Assembly: GCF_043557345.1 (NCBI RefSeq)
Contig: NZ_JBIFFV010000008.1
Coordinates: 151,606 to 215,605, forward strand
Source of the DNA: Sulfitobacter sp043557345
GTDB taxonomy: Bacteria > Pseudomonadota > Alphaproteobacteria > Rhodobacterales > Rhodobacteraceae
Direction: 5' to 3'
Length of the DNA stretch: 64,000 nt
This document shows positions 1 through 9,041 of this stretch, piece by piece. The notes under the pieces are model-generated. The model had not been told where the DNA came from and did no database searches. It saw nothing but the letters and a program-made list of their open reading frames with translations. How positions within the stretch are numbered: the first letter of the stretch is position 1; the number at the start of each line of letters is the position of its first letter. The position numbers and the translations under genes are program-made.

Positions 1-128
1 GTGAGGCCCGCCCGATCGAACACGCCCAGCACGGTCAACTGGCCCAGATCCCGGGCCGCCACCGTCATGTCGCCGATGTGCAGCGGGAGCAGATCGCCGA
101 ACGGCGTTTGCGCTTTCAATTCAACCAC
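1..128 (-). CDS. soxG: Sarcosine oxidase gamma subunit, N-terminal part (runs off the left edge)
   Basis: This is the first 42 or so codons of the gamma subunit of heterotetrameric sarcosine oxidase, which oxidises N-methylglycine to glycine with transfer of the methyl carbon to tetrahydrofolate. The visible product begins VELKAQTPFGDLLPL and continues with a GDMTVAARDLGQL segment, as in SoxG proteins of this group. The start is a GTG whose first eight bases overlap the end of soxA (GTGGTTGA), the usual translational coupling in this operon. The stop codon lies outside the window, so length and C-terminus cannot be judged. Confidence 0.85.
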   Translation of the reverse strand, partial: MVELKAQTPFGDLLPLHIGDMTVAARDLGQLTVLGVFDRAGL

Positions 129-3063
129 GGGCGCGCCCTCCTTCAGGGTCCACAAAGACCGGGGCGCAGATCTCCACCTCCGCCTCGATTTCGCGCAGAT
201 GGTCGACCATGCGCATCACCTCCCCATGCCGGGCGCGGCCCCGGGTGACGAAGCCCAGCCCGATAAAGATAAAGGTGCCGACATCCGACGAAAAGGCGAC
301 CGAGGTCGTATGGCCCTGCGCATTCTCGCGGCTGGCCTCGGCCCCGGCCTCGAACAAAAACGCCCCTGCGGTGAGTTGTTTCACCGCGCCGACGGGCCGC
401 AACCCGACCAGTTGCGCGCGGTTCGGGTCGCGCAGGCCGGGGCGTTCGGACATGGTCTTGCCGATGCAGTCCTTGGCGTCCGACAGCATCCGCCCCATGC
501 CGATATCCTCTGCCGTGGCGCGGCCGTCGATCTCAGCATGGGTGATATGGCCCTTTTCCAACCGCAGCACGTTCAGCGCCTCCATCCCATAGGCGCCGCC
601 CTCCAGCGCCTCGGCCCGCGCGACCAGCAGGTCGAACAGCGCCGCGCCGAAGCGTGCGGGCACGGCGATCTCATAGGCATGTTCGCCCGAGAAGGAGATG
701 CGGAACAGCCGCGCCGCGACCCCGCCGAGCCGCACGTCACCACAGGCCATGAAGGGAAAGCTGTCATTGTCGATCGGCTGCGCCAGCAGCCCGTTCAACA
801 ATTCACGAGACTTCGGCCCCGCCACGGCGAATTGCGCCCAGTGTTCGGTGACCGAAGACAGATGCACCTGCCATTCGGGATGCAGACATTGCCTGACGAA
901 TTCCAGATGCCGCATCACTTCACCGGCGGCGCCGGTGGTGGTGGTCATCAGGTAATGCCTCTCTCCCAAACGCGCGCAGGTGCCGTCGTCCATGACGAAA
1001 CCATCCTCGCGCAGCATCAAACCATAGCGCACCTTACCGACCTTCAAGGTGCTGAATTTGTTCGTATAGACCAGATCGAGCAGCTTGGCCGCATCCGGCC
1101 CCTGAATGTCGATCTTACCCAAGGTCGAGACATCGCAGATGCCCACCGTCTTGCGCACGTATCCGACCTCTCGGTCACAGGATTGACGCCAGTTGCGCTC
1201 CTGCCCGCGCGGGAAATAGCTGGGGCGATACCACAGCCCCGCCTCTACCATCGGGGCGTTCATGGCAAGACTGGCCGCGTGGCTGGTGGTCAGCCGTTCG
1301 GGCGCAAAGCCCTTGCCCTGCCCGCCCGCGCCCATGGCCGCGATGGCGACCGGCGTATAGGGCGGGCGGAAGGTGGTCGTGCCCGTCTCGGCAATGCCGC
1401 GCCCGGTGGCATCGGCCAGCACCGCCAGTGCCGCCACGTTGGAATTCTTGCCCTGATCGGGGGCCATGCCTTGGGTCGTGTAGCGCTTCATATGCTCGAC
1501 CGAGCGGAAACTCTCTGCCGCCGCCTGCTGCACGTCTTTCACGCAGACATCGTTCTGGAAATCCAGCCACGCCCGGCCCTTGCCCGGCACCGCCCAAAGC
1601 GGGGCAAGGCGATAGGGCGCGTCATCGGCCTGCGGCAGGTCGAGGGGTTCCGCCTTGCGGCCCAACGCCGCCAGCGCCTCCCCTGCCGCCGCCACCCCCG
1701 CCGCAAGACAGCCGTGGGTCGAGAAGGTGCCGTTGCAGGCTCCGGCCACATGCATCCCCGGCACCGCGCCGGGGGTGGGCAGAAAGGCGTGGATCTCGGG
1801 CGACCATGTCGGTCGCCCGTTCATATGGCACGTGAGATGCAGCGAGGGGTTCCAGCCGCCCGACATGGCCAGACAATCGGCCTGTATCTTATGCACGCCT
1901 GCCGCGGTGCGGATCGACACCGCCTCCAACTCCTTGCCGCCCGAGGTGTTGCAGACCACCGCCCCGCTCAGCACCGGGAAATCCGCGCCCTCGCGGCTGA
2001 CCCCCTCGCGACTGTCGATCAGCGCGGCGACATGCACACCTGCTGCCGCCAGATCGCGGGCCGTGCGATGGGCGTCGTCGTTATTGCCAAAAACCGCGAC
2101 TTGCTTGCCCGAAGCCACGCCCCAGCGGTTGAGGTAGGCCCGCACGGCACCCGCCGTCATGATGCCGGGGCGGTCGTTGTTGGCGAAGCCCACGGGGCGC
2201 TCCAACGCGCCTGCCGCGAGGATGGATTGCTTGGCCGCGATGCGCCAGAAACACTCCAGCGGCGCGCCTTCGCCCCGCCGCGCACGGTGTTGGTTGACCC
2301 GCTCCAACGCGCCGAACATGCCGCCGTCATAGGCCCCGGTGACCGTCGTGCGGGGCATCAGACGGACGTTGTCCATTGCCGCGAGCTCCGCCACCACGCC
2401 AGCCGCCCAGACATGGCCCGGCTCACCGTCGACACGCTCACTCTCGGCATTCAGCCGCCCGCCCATCAGCGCATCTTCGTCGGCGAGGATCACATCCGCC
2501 CCCGCCCGCGCCGCCACCAGCGCCGCCATCAGACCCGCCGGGCCTGCGCCGATCACCAAGAGATCGCAAAAGGCATAGGCTTTCTCATAGGCGTCCGCAT
2601 TGGGCTGGCCGCTCAACCGCCCGAGCCCCGCCGCACGGCGGATCACCGGCTCATAGACGCGCTTCCAAAAGTTTCGTGGCCACATGAAGGTCTTGTAATA
2701 GAACCCCGCCCCCAGAAAGGGCGACGCCAGATCGTTCACCGCCATGAGGTCGAGATCGAGGCTCGGCCATGCGTTTTGGCTGCGCACCGCCAGCCCCTCG
2801 TAAATCTCTTGCATCGTGGCGCGGACATTGGGCTCCGACGCGGGGCCAACGCCGGTGGTCACCAGCGCGTTCGGCTCTTCGCTGCCCGCGCTCAGCACCC
2901 CGCGGGGACGGTGATATTTGAACGACCGCCCCATCAGCCGCTGCCCGTTCGCCAACATGGCCGAGGCGACCGTATCGCCCGCAAAGCCGTCATAGCGCCG
3001 CCCGTCGAAGGTAAAGCTGACCGGCGTCTCCCGGTCGATCAATCCGCGCCCTGCGATCCTCAT
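121..3063 (-). CDS. soxA: Sarcosine oxidase alpha subunit
   Basis: This is the large catalytic subunit of heterotetrameric sarcosine oxidase (980 residues, normal length). The N-terminal 90 residues resemble a 2Fe-2S-ferredoxin-like fold. A dinucleotide-binding motif GAGPAG lies at residues 172-177, in line with the NAD+ site known for this subunit. The C-terminal third is a GcvT-like domain that binds tetrahydrofolate and receives the methyl group to make 5,10-methylenetetrahydrofolate. The gene overlaps soxD by four bases (ATGA) and soxG by eight, so B-D-A-G are translated as one unit. The known role is catabolism of sarcosine from betaine or creatine, which roseobacters use as carbon and nitrogen source. 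Assignment is firm because all four subunits are in family order. Confidence 0.97.
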   Translation of the reverse strand: MRIAGRGLIDRETPVSFTFDGRRYDGFAGDTVASAMLANGQRLMGRSFKYHRPRGVLSAGSEEPNALVTTGVGPASEPNVRATMQEIYEGLAVRSQNAWPSLDLDLMAVNDLASPFLGAGFYYKTFMWPRNFWKRVYEPVIRRAAGLGRLSGQPNADAYEKAYAFCDLLVIGAGPAGLMAALVAARAGADVILADEDALMGGRLNAESERVDGEPGHVWAAGVVAELAAMDNVRLMPRTTVTGAYDGGMFGALERVNQHRARRGEGAPLECFWRIAAKQSILAAGALERPVGFANNDRPGIMTAGAVRAYLNRWGVASGKQVAVFGNNDDAHRTARDLAAAGVHVAALIDSREGVSREGADFPVLSGAVVCNTSGGKELEAVSIRTAAGVHKIQADCLAMSGGWNPSLHLTCHMNGRPTWSPEIHAFLPTPGAVPGMHVAGACNGTFSTHGCLAAGVAAAGEALAALGRKAEPLDLPQADDAPYRLAPLWAVPGKGRAWLDFQNDVCVKDVQQAAAESFRSVEHMKRYTTQGMAPDQGKNSNVAALAVLADATGRGIAETGTTTFRPPYTPVAIAAMGAGGQGKGFAPERLTTSHAASLAMNAPMVEAGLWYRPSYFPRGQERNWRQSCDREVGYVRKTVGICDVSTLGKIDIQGPDAAKLLDLVYTNKFSTLKVGKVRYGLMLREDGFVMDDGTCARLGERHYLMTTTTGAAGEVMRHLEFVRQCLHPEWQVHLSSVTEHWAQFAVAGPKSRELLNGLLAQPIDNDSFPFMACGDVRLGGVAARLFRISFSGEHAYEIAVPARFGAALFDLLVARAEALEGGAYGMEALNVLRLEKGHITHAEIDGRATAEDIGMGRMLSDAKDCIGKTMSERPGLRDPNRAQLVGLRPVGAVKQLTAGAFLFEAGAEASRENAQGHTTSVAFSSDVGTFIFIGLGFVTRGRARHGEVMRMVDHLREIEAEVEICAPVFVDPEGGRARG

Positions 3064-3332
3064 GCCGTGGCCCTTTTCACATCACACGCCAATTCCACGG
3101 CCCGCACCGCATGGGTCACCGTATCGCGGGTGACGACAAGCCACGCGCCGCAGCCGGTCTCATGCAGCCACAGGTCGCGGGTCTCTCCCGCCGGGTTGTC
3201 GCGCAGGTGCAGATAAGCGTCCCAGTCCTCATCCGAGGCATCGGGCGCAGGCCGGGCCAAGGCGATGGCATCGCCACGATAGTAGAACTCCCGCCGATCC
3301 CGGCTGCCGCAGATGGGGCATTCGATCCGCAT
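3060..3332 (-). CDS. soxD: Sarcosine oxidase delta subunit
   Basis: This is the 90-residue zinc-binding delta subunit of heterotetrameric sarcosine oxidase. Cys5 and Cys8 (CPIC) together with His57 and Cys61 (HETGC) reproduce the zinc ligands known for the family. It is a structural subunit that helps hold alpha and beta together. The start codon is preceded by GAGGGAGGGCC, a good ribosome binding site, 12 bases after the soxB stop, and the end overlaps the soxA start by ATGA. Length and position match the family exactly. Confidence 0.95.
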   Translation of the reverse strand: MRIECPICGSRDRREFYYRGDAIALARPAPDASDEDWDAYLHLRDNPAGETRDLWLHETGCGAWLVVTRDTVTHAVRAVELACDVKRATA

Positions 3333-3344
3333 ATTGGCCCTCCC

Positions 3345-4598
3345 TCAGTGCAAGTTGTGCTGAGACCCGGTGGCCTCTTCATCCATCAGACCTTCGCCCG
3401 AACGGAACCGGTCGAGCCTGAAGCCCGCCGCCGTCTCATGGGGCTGCCCGGTGGCCATCAGATGCGCCAGCGCATAGCCCGAGGCGGGCACCGCCTTGAA
3501 GCCGCCGTAGCACCAGCCGCAGTCGACGAACAGACCCTCGGTCTCGGTCTTGTCGATGATCGGGCTGCCATCGGGCGTCATGTCCATGATCCCACCCCAA
3601 GAGCGCAGCACACGGGCCTTGCCGATCATCGGCATCAGGGTCATCCCCGCCTCCATCACATGTTCCATCATCGGCAGGTTGCCGCGCTGCGCGTAGGAGG
3701 CGTAGAAATCCAGATCACCGCCGAAGACCAACCCGCCCTTGTCGGACTGGCTGATATAGAAATGCCCCATGCCAAAGCTGATCACATGGTCGATCACAGG
3801 CTTGAGCCCTTCGGAGACGAAGGCCTGCAAAACATGGCTCTCAATCGGCAGGCGCATCCCCGCCATGGCGGCGACTTGCCCCGAGCGCCCCGCCGTCACG
3901 ATCGCCACCTTTTTGGCCCGGATTGCCCCGCGCGTGGTCTGCACGCCGCGCACGCGGCCGTTCTCGATGTCGATGCCGGTGACTTCGCATTGCTGGATCA
4001 GATCGACGCCGCGCTGGTCCGCACCGCGCGCATAGCCCCAGGCCACCGCATCGTGCCGCGCCGTGCCCCCGCGCCGGTGCAGCAACCCGCCGTGGATGGG
4101 AAAGCGGCCATTGTCGTAATCCAGATAGGGCAGCAGTTTGCGCAGGCCCGCGCGGTCAAGCAGTTCCGCATCGTCGCCTTGGTTGATCATCGCATTGCCG
4201 CGCCGGGCCGAGGCATCGCGCTGCGCGTCGGAGTGGAACAGGGTGATCACGCCGCGCTGGCTGAACATCACGTTATAGTTCAACTCTTCCGACAGCCCCT
4301 CCCAGAGTTTGAGCGAATGGCTGTAGAACTCGGAATTGCCGGGCAGAAAGTAATTGCCGCGCACGACGGTCGTGTTGCGCCCGACGTTGCCCCCGCCAAG
4401 GTAGCCTTTTTCAAGCACCGCGATATTCGTCATGCCGTGGTTCTTGGCGAGGTAATAGGCCGTGCTTAGCCCATGCCCCCCGCCGCCGATGATCACCGCG
4501 TCATATTCCGCCTGCGGCTCTGGATCGCGCCATTGCGCCGTCCAACCCCGATTGCCGGTCAAGCCTTCGCGCAACACCCGCAGTCCTGAAAATCGCAT
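3345..4598 (-). CDS. soxB: Sarcosine oxidase beta subunit
   Basis: This 417-residue flavoprotein of the DAO/glycine oxidase family contains the site where sarcosine is oxidised. The FAD-binding motif GGGGHG is at residues 38-43, followed by a helix LSTAYYLAKN. The segment ARHDAVAWGYARG contains the histidine region that in characterised SoxB proteins carries covalent FMN at the alpha/beta interface. It is the first gene of the soxBDAG operon; the bases upstream (4599-4694) hold its promoter, and the next gene on the same strand, glutamate dehydrogenase, ends at its own terminator. No degenerate residues are evident. The glycine made could feed one-carbon and ammonia metabolism together with the neighbouring dehydrogenase. 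Confidence 0.96.
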   Translation of the reverse strand: MRFSGLRVLREGLTGNRGWTAQWRDPEPQAEYDAVIIGGGGHGLSTAYYLAKNHGMTNIAVLEKGYLGGGNVGRNTTVVRGNYFLPGNSEFYSHSLKLWEGLSEELNYNVMFSQRGVITLFHSDAQRDASARRGNAMINQGDDAELLDRAGLRKLLPYLDYDNGRFPIHGGLLHRRGGTARHDAVAWGYARGADQRGVDLIQQCEVTGIDIENGRVRGVQTTRGAIRAKKVAIVTAGRSGQVAAMAGMRLPIESHVLQAFVSEGLKPVIDHVISFGMGHFYISQSDKGGLVFGGDLDFYASYAQRGNLPMMEHVMEAGMTLMPMIGKARVLRSWGGIMDMTPDGSPIIDKTETEGLFVDCGWCYGGFKAVPASGYALAHLMATGQPHETAAGFRLDRFRSGEGLMDEEATGSQHNLH

Positions 4599-4694
4599 CT
4601 TTCGCCTCCCCCGGTCTGGGCGCAGTCAAGCAACTTGGGGCGCAAGTATCAATGACCGAAAACGCTTCCTGCTCCTCCTCCGCCCCCGGACGGC

Positions 4695-4721
4695 AAAAAG
4701 GGGCGCAAGACGCCCCTTTTT
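4695..4721 (-). terminator. Intrinsic terminator of the glutamate dehydrogenase gene
   Basis: An 11-base perfect inverted repeat, AAAAAGGGGCG and CGCCCCTTTTT, is separated by the loop CAAGA. It lies 30 bases after the stop of the minus-strand glutamate dehydrogenase gene. The A/T outer stem gives a T-run on either strand, so it could work in both directions, but only the minus-strand gene ends here. It isolates the soxBDAG operon from its upstream neighbour. Confidence 0.85.
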
Positions 4722-4750
4722 CGGTCACTTCAAGACAGGCGATGTGCCCC

Positions 4751-6181
4751 TCAAAGCCCCTTGGCGTGATAGCTCGCCGCGACCTTTTCGATCGAGACGA
4801 GATAGGCCGCCGTGCGCAGATCATCGACATCGTCGCGGCTGTGCCAGACATGGGCCATCGCCTCATAGGCCGTACGCATCGTGTCATCGAGACCGGAGCG
4901 GACCAGTTCCAACTCCCCCGCACCGCGCAGGTACTTTTCCTTGAAGTTCGGGCTCAGCGTCCAGCCCAGATCCTTATCCGCGCTCAGCCGCTCAAGCTCA
5001 TCCACCACCAATTGGTGACGCGATTCCTCGGCGCGGCGCTGCATGCGGCCAAAGCGGATGTGGCTGAGGTTCTTGACCCATTCGAAGTAAGAGACCGTCA
5101 CACCGCCCGCGTTGGCATACATATCAGGCACGATCACCGTGCCCTTCTTGCGCAGCACCTCATCCGCCCCGGCGGTCACCGGACCGTTCGCGGCTTCGAT
5201 GATCAGGGGCGCCTTGATACGCTCGGCATTGGTAAGGTTGATCACCCCCTCCAGCGCAGCGGGGATCAGGATATCGCAGTCCGCTTCCAGAAACTTGGCG
5301 CCATCCTCTTCGAACTTCGCATCGGCATAGCCTTTGATCGTGCCGTGCTTTTCGATCCACTTGTGCACCGCCTCGACGTTGAGCCCGCCTTCGCTGTGAA
5401 GCGCACCGTCACGTTCGATGATCGCGGTAATCTTTGCGCCATCCTCTTCGCTGAGGAATTTGGCGGCGTGATAGCCCACGTTGCCGAGACCCTGAATGAT
5501 GACGCGTTTGCCTTCGAGCTTGCCGGCAAGGCCCGCTTTCTTCAGCCCCTCGGGATCGCGGAAGAAGGCTTGCAGCGCGTATTGCACACCGCGGCCTGTC
5601 GCCTCGGTCCGGCCTTGGATGCCGCCCGCGTTGATCGGCTTGCCGGTGACGCAGGCCACACCGTTGATGTCGGTGGTGTTCATGCGTTTGTACTGGTCCG
5701 CGATCCAAGCCATCTCACGCTCGCCGGTACCCATGTCGGGGGCGGGCACGTTCTGCGCGGGGTTGATCATGTCGCGCTTGATCAACTCATAGGCAAAACG
5801 CCTGGTGATCAGTTCAAGCTCGTGCTCATCATAGTCGCGCGGGTCGATGCACAGCCCGCCTTTGGAGCCGCCAAAGGGCGCTTCCACCAGCGCGCATTTA
5901 TAGGTCATCAGCGCGGCCAGCGCTTCGACCTCGTTCTGGTTCACGGCCATGGAATAGCGGATACCGCCCTTCACAGGCTCCATATGTTCGGAATGGACCG
6001 AACGGTAGCCGGTGAACGTATGGATCCGCCCCCGCAGACGCACGCCGAAACGCACCGTGTAGGTGGCGTTGCAGACGCGGATTTTCTCTTCGAGACCGGG
6101 CGGCAAATCCATCAGCGCGACCGCGCGATTGAACATCAGGTCCACACTGTCGCGGAAACTCGGCTCATTGGCTGGATTCAT
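4751..6181 (-). CDS. Glu/Leu/Phe/Val-type glutamate dehydrogenase
   Basis: This 476-residue enzyme interconverts glutamate and 2-oxoglutarate plus ammonia. It contains the substrate lysine region MTYKCALVEAPFGGSKGGL, the segment VPAPDMGT, and the nucleotide-binding glycine motif QGLGNVG. The C-terminal domain has NANAGGV-like and SYFEWVKN segments normal for hexameric dehydrogenases of the Glu/Leu/Phe/Val family. The gene has a strong ribosome binding site (GAGGAGAGACCG before ATG). It is single-gene, with a terminator behind it and a long divergent intergenic region in front. Coenzyme preference cannot be read with certainty; catabolic NAD+ use fits the setting beside sarcosine oxidase, but that is inference. 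Confidence 0.95.
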   Translation of the reverse strand: MNPANEPSFRDSVDLMFNRAVALMDLPPGLEEKIRVCNATYTVRFGVRLRGRIHTFTGYRSVHSEHMEPVKGGIRYSMAVNQNEVEALAALMTYKCALVEAPFGGSKGGLCIDPRDYDEHELELITRRFAYELIKRDMINPAQNVPAPDMGTGEREMAWIADQYKRMNTTDINGVACVTGKPINAGGIQGRTEATGRGVQYALQAFFRDPEGLKKAGLAGKLEGKRVIIQGLGNVGYHAAKFLSEEDGAKITAIIERDGALHSEGGLNVEAVHKWIEKHGTIKGYADAKFEEDGAKFLEADCDILIPAALEGVINLTNAERIKAPLIIEAANGPVTAGADEVLRKKGTVIVPDMYANAGGVTVSYFEWVKNLSHIRFGRMQRRAEESRHQLVVDELERLSADKDLGWTLSPNFKEKYLRGAGELELVRSGLDDTMRTAYEAMAHVWHSRDDVDDLRTAAYLVSIEKVAASYHAKGL

Positions 6182-6526
6182 CGGTCTCTCCTCTTCTTGT
6201 CCGGTCGCGGTCTCATTGTTCGCAGGCGCGACTCATCTGGCTGCCCTAGGGGCATGCTGTCGCACCGTAGGACGCCTCATGACCGGGCGCGACCCAATTC
6301 CTCGCGATTTTCAAAACTTTATCAACCGTGGGTAGGGGCGAACCGCCACCCCCTCCCCGCTTGGTGGAAATCGCCCCAAAACGGCGCTGAAAACCAGCCT
6401 AAAGAGCCGCCTATTGCCCCAGACCCGCCAAACTCTGGACACTTTCCCGCAGCACAACAGGGCAAGGCAAATGCTGCCCATTCCCATTGGCGCCCGCAGG
6501 ACGCCACGGAAGAAAGGTTAACGACG
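6182..6526. other. Divergent intergenic region, 345 bp
   Basis: The space between the divergent glutamate dehydrogenase gene and the TadG-like gene must carry both promoters. I see no convincing reading frame, RNA gene or long repeat in it. The right end has the sequence GAAAGG about ten bases before the ATG at 6527, a plausible ribosome binding site for the TadG-like gene. Base composition is slightly richer in A/T than the flanking genes. Confidence 0.5.
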
Positions 6527-7957
6527 ATGCGCGAAACGTCTTACAGTTCGGAGAACCCCCGACGGCCCCTGGCCGCCCTGCTGCGCCGCTTCGCGCGGGA
6601 GGAAGACGGGCTGGTCACGCTTTTCGCCATTCTGATGATCCTGCTGATGATCCTCATGGGGGGCATCGGCGTGGACCTGATGCGCCATGAGCGCGAACGC
6701 GCAAGGGTGCAGGCCGTGGCCGACCGGGCCGTGCTGGCGGCAGCCGATCTCGACCAGACGCTCAGCCCCGAGGCCGTGGCCCGCGATTATTTCGACAAGG
6801 CGGGGCTGGCCGAATACGTGTCCAGCGTGACGGTCGACGAAGGGTTGAACTACCGCCGCGTCACCGTCGATGCCTCGCGCACGCTCAACACGATGTTCAT
6901 GAGCAAATTCGGCCAAGACCGGCTGCATGTCCCTGCCAAATCTACGGCGGAGGAAAAGGTTAACAAGGTCGAGATTTCCATGGTGCTCGATATCTCCGGC
7001 TCCATGCGGGAGAACGGCAAGATGGCCAACCTGCATGACGCGAGCGACGCCTTCATCGACACCGTGCTGAAGCCCGAGAACGCGGACCTGATCTCGATCT
7101 CCGTCGTGCCCTATACCGCGCAGGTCAACGTCGGAAAGGACATCATGGATGAGTTGAACATCACCCAGTTGCATTCCTTTTCCCATTGCGTTGATTTCGA
7201 CGATAGCGAGTTTGACCTCACCGCCATCAGCCAGACCCGCAGCTATGAGCATATGCAACATTTCGAGGCGGGCTATAGCTGGAACGGCTATCACCGCGAC
7301 AACACCGGGCGTTATGACAATATCTACAACCCCGGCTGCCCAAAGCGGGACTACGAAGAGGTGGCCGCCTATTCGCAGAACGCCGCCGCGCTCAAGGCCC
7401 GAATTTCCAACTTTCAGCCCCGCGCGAACACCGCCATTCATCTGGGCATGAAATGGGGCGTGGCGCTGCTCGACCCGTCCTTCCGCGCGATCAATCAGGC
7501 CATCGGCGGCGATGCGGCCTTCCAAGGGCGCCCGGCTGACTACGGCGATATCGACACGCTGAAAACAGTGATCCTGATGACCGACGGGGTGAACGTGACC
7601 ACCCGCCGGATCAATCCCCAAGTCTATGCCAATCAGGACCATTACAACCACTGGAGCGATTACCCCTTTTACTGGTGGCTGAACCGCAATGTCCGCTCAA
7701 GCGAGCATTACCGTTGGTATTCGACCAAATATACCGCCTCCCGGGCCGACAGCCTGCTCGACAACATCTGCGACGCGGCCAAGGCCAAGGGCATCGTGAT
7801 CTGGTCGATCGGCTTTGAAGTGACCGACCATGGCGCATCGGTGATGAAGAACTGCGCCTCCTCCGACAGCCATTTCTTCCGCGTCGAAGGAGTGGAAATC
7901 GTCAGCGCGTTCGAGGCCATCGCCCGCCAGATCAACCAGTTGAGGCTGACGCAATGA
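6527..7957 (+). CDS. TadG-like pilus assembly protein with von Willebrand factor A domain
   Basis: This 476-residue protein has a basic N-terminus, one membrane span at about residues 29-50 following an EEDG motif, a linker of about 90 residues typical of TadG/TadE proteins (ERARVQAVADRAVLAAA), and a von Willebrand A domain. The metal-ion motif DISGS is at residues 155-159 and a second MIDAS segment, LMTDGVN, follows later. TadG-like proteins are pseudopilins or adhesion components linked to Flp/Tad pili. The open frame continues far upstream, but that part is antisense to the dehydrogenase gene; the ATG at 6527 with a GAAAGG site and the TadG-like N-terminus fix the start. It overlaps the next gene by ATGA. 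No Tad ATPase, secretin or Flp pilin is nearby. Confidence 0.85.
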   Translation: MRETSYSSENPRRPLAALLRRFAREEDGLVTLFAILMILLMILMGGIGVDLMRHERERARVQAVADRAVLAAADLDQTLSPEAVARDYFDKAGLAEYVSSVTVDEGLNYRRVTVDASRTLNTMFMSKFGQDRLHVPAKSTAEEKVNKVEISMVLDISGSMRENGKMANLHDASDAFIDTVLKPENADLISISVVPYTAQVNVGKDIMDELNITQLHSFSHCVDFDDSEFDLTAISQTRSYEHMQHFEAGYSWNGYHRDNTGRYDNIYNPGCPKRDYEEVAAYSQNAAALKARISNFQPRANTAIHLGMKWGVALLDPSFRAINQAIGGDAAFQGRPADYGDIDTLKTVILMTDGVNVTTRRINPQVYANQDHYNHWSDYPFYWWLNRNVRSSEHYRWYSTKYTASRADSLLDNICDAAKAKGIVIWSIGFEVTDHGASVMKNCASSDSHFFRVEGVEIVSAFEAIARQINQLRLTQ

Positions 7958-8493
7958 TACAGCGCTGCATCAAGGCATGGCGCCGGTTTCGCGGCGATGA
8001 AGATGGCTCGGCCATGTTGATGGAATTCGCCATCCTGTCGCCGCTGCTCTTCGGCTGCCTGCTCATGTCCGTCGAAATGAGCTTTTACGCCATCCGCCAC
8101 ATGTTCCTTGACCGGGGGCTCGACATGACGGTGCGCTATGTTCGGCTGAACACCAATACCCCGATGACCCATCAGACCATCAAGGACAAAATCTGCGAGG
8201 CCGCGATCTTCCTGGATGACTGCGAGGAGACCCTGCGACTTGAGATGATCCGCGTGGACCCGCGCAATTTCGCCAGCTTCGACCAGTCGCCCGATTGCGT
8301 CGACACCTCCGAAGACCCCAGACCAGTGCGGGGCTGGACCCTTGGGGTCGAGCATCAGCTGATGCTGCTGCGCGCCTGCGCGCGGTTCGAGCCCTTCTTT
8401 CCCACCACCGGCCTTGGCTATGCATTGGAGAAAGACGGCGCGGGCCGGGTTTCCATGATTTCAAGCGCGGCCTTCGTGCAGGAGCCGAATTGA
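7954..8493 (+). CDS. TadE-like membrane protein
   Basis: A 179-residue protein begins with a basic stretch, then DEDGSAMLMEFAILSPLLFG, the signature N-terminus of TadE-type pseudopilins, in which the glutamate (residue 24) precedes a hydrophobic helix at about residues 25-45. The rest is a predicted periplasmic domain with several cysteines. TadE-like proteins are matured like type IV pilins and support Flp pilus assembly. Start and stop overlap both neighbours (ATGA upstream, TGATG downstream), so the three genes are one translational unit. The family is recognised only from the N-terminal pattern; the C-terminal domain is not diagnostic. Confidence 0.8.
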   Translation: MIQRCIKAWRRFRGDEDGSAMLMEFAILSPLLFGCLLMSVEMSFYAIRHMFLDRGLDMTVRYVRLNTNTPMTHQTIKDKICEAAIFLDDCEETLRLEMIRVDPRNFASFDQSPDCVDTSEDPRPVRGWTLGVEHQLMLLRACARFEPFFPTTGLGYALEKDGAGRVSMISSAAFVQEPN

Positions 8494-9041
8494 TGCGCGT
8501 TTTCCGCAATCTGTTGGCCCGGTTCAAAGGGCGCGAGGATGGCTCCATCGCCGTTGAGACGGTGATCATGCTGCCGCTGATGTTCTGGGCCTATCTGGCA
8601 ATGTATTCGACCTTTGACACCTTCCGGATGTACAACCTCAACCAGACGGCGGCCTATACCATCGGCGATGCCATCTCGCGTGAGACGCAGGCGATTGACG
8701 CGGACTATCTCCAAGGAATGCAACAACTCTTCGACTATCTCACCCGCGGCACCGGGCAAACCGCGATCCGGGTCAGCTCGCTCTGGTATGACGCGGAAAA
8801 CAACCGCTACCATGCGGATTGGTCGCAGGTGCGCGGAACGGTCCAGCCTTTGACCAGCGACGATGTGCGCAACTGGCATGGAAAGCTGCCCGTCATGCCC
8901 GACAACGAACGTGTCACACTGGTCGAGACATGGCGCGACTTCGAGCCGCTGTTCAAAACCGGGTTGGAGCGGCGCGACATCCACAACTTCGTCTTCACGC
9001 GCCCGCGCTATGCGCCGCGCACGGTCTGGTCGGACGGTTAA
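8493..9041 (+). CDS. Second TadE-like membrane protein
   Basis: This 182-residue protein has the same architecture as the preceding gene: a basic N-terminus, GREDGSIAVETVIMLPLMFW, a hydrophobic helix at about residues 19-40, and a soluble outer domain. The open frame reaches back to 8295, but the ATG at 8493 overlapping the previous stop (TGATG) gives the TadE-like N-terminus, so it is chosen. Its stop codon is shared in part with the convergent gene that ends at 9038 (palindrome TTAA). The unit of three therefore has no terminator of its own that I can see. Confidence 0.8.
   Translation: MRVFRNLLARFKGREDGSIAVETVIMLPLMFWAYLAMYSTFDTFRMYNLNQTAAYTIGDAISRETQAIDADYLQGMQQLFDYLTRGTGQTAIRVSSLWYDAENNRYHADWSQVRGTVQPLTSDDVRNWHGKLPVMPDNERVTLVETWRDFEPLFKTGLERRDIHNFVFTRPRYAPRTVWSDG

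Noticed and set aside
1..3216. A 1071-codon open frame on the plus strand
   Set aside because: It is antisense to soxG, soxA and soxD, whose products are clearly recognisable; long antisense frames are common at this GC content and the translation has no family features.
4652..6526. N-terminal extension of the TadG-like protein by 625 codons
   Set aside because: The extension is antisense to glutamate dehydrogenase, crosses its terminator, and the family N-terminus with membrane span begins at 6527.
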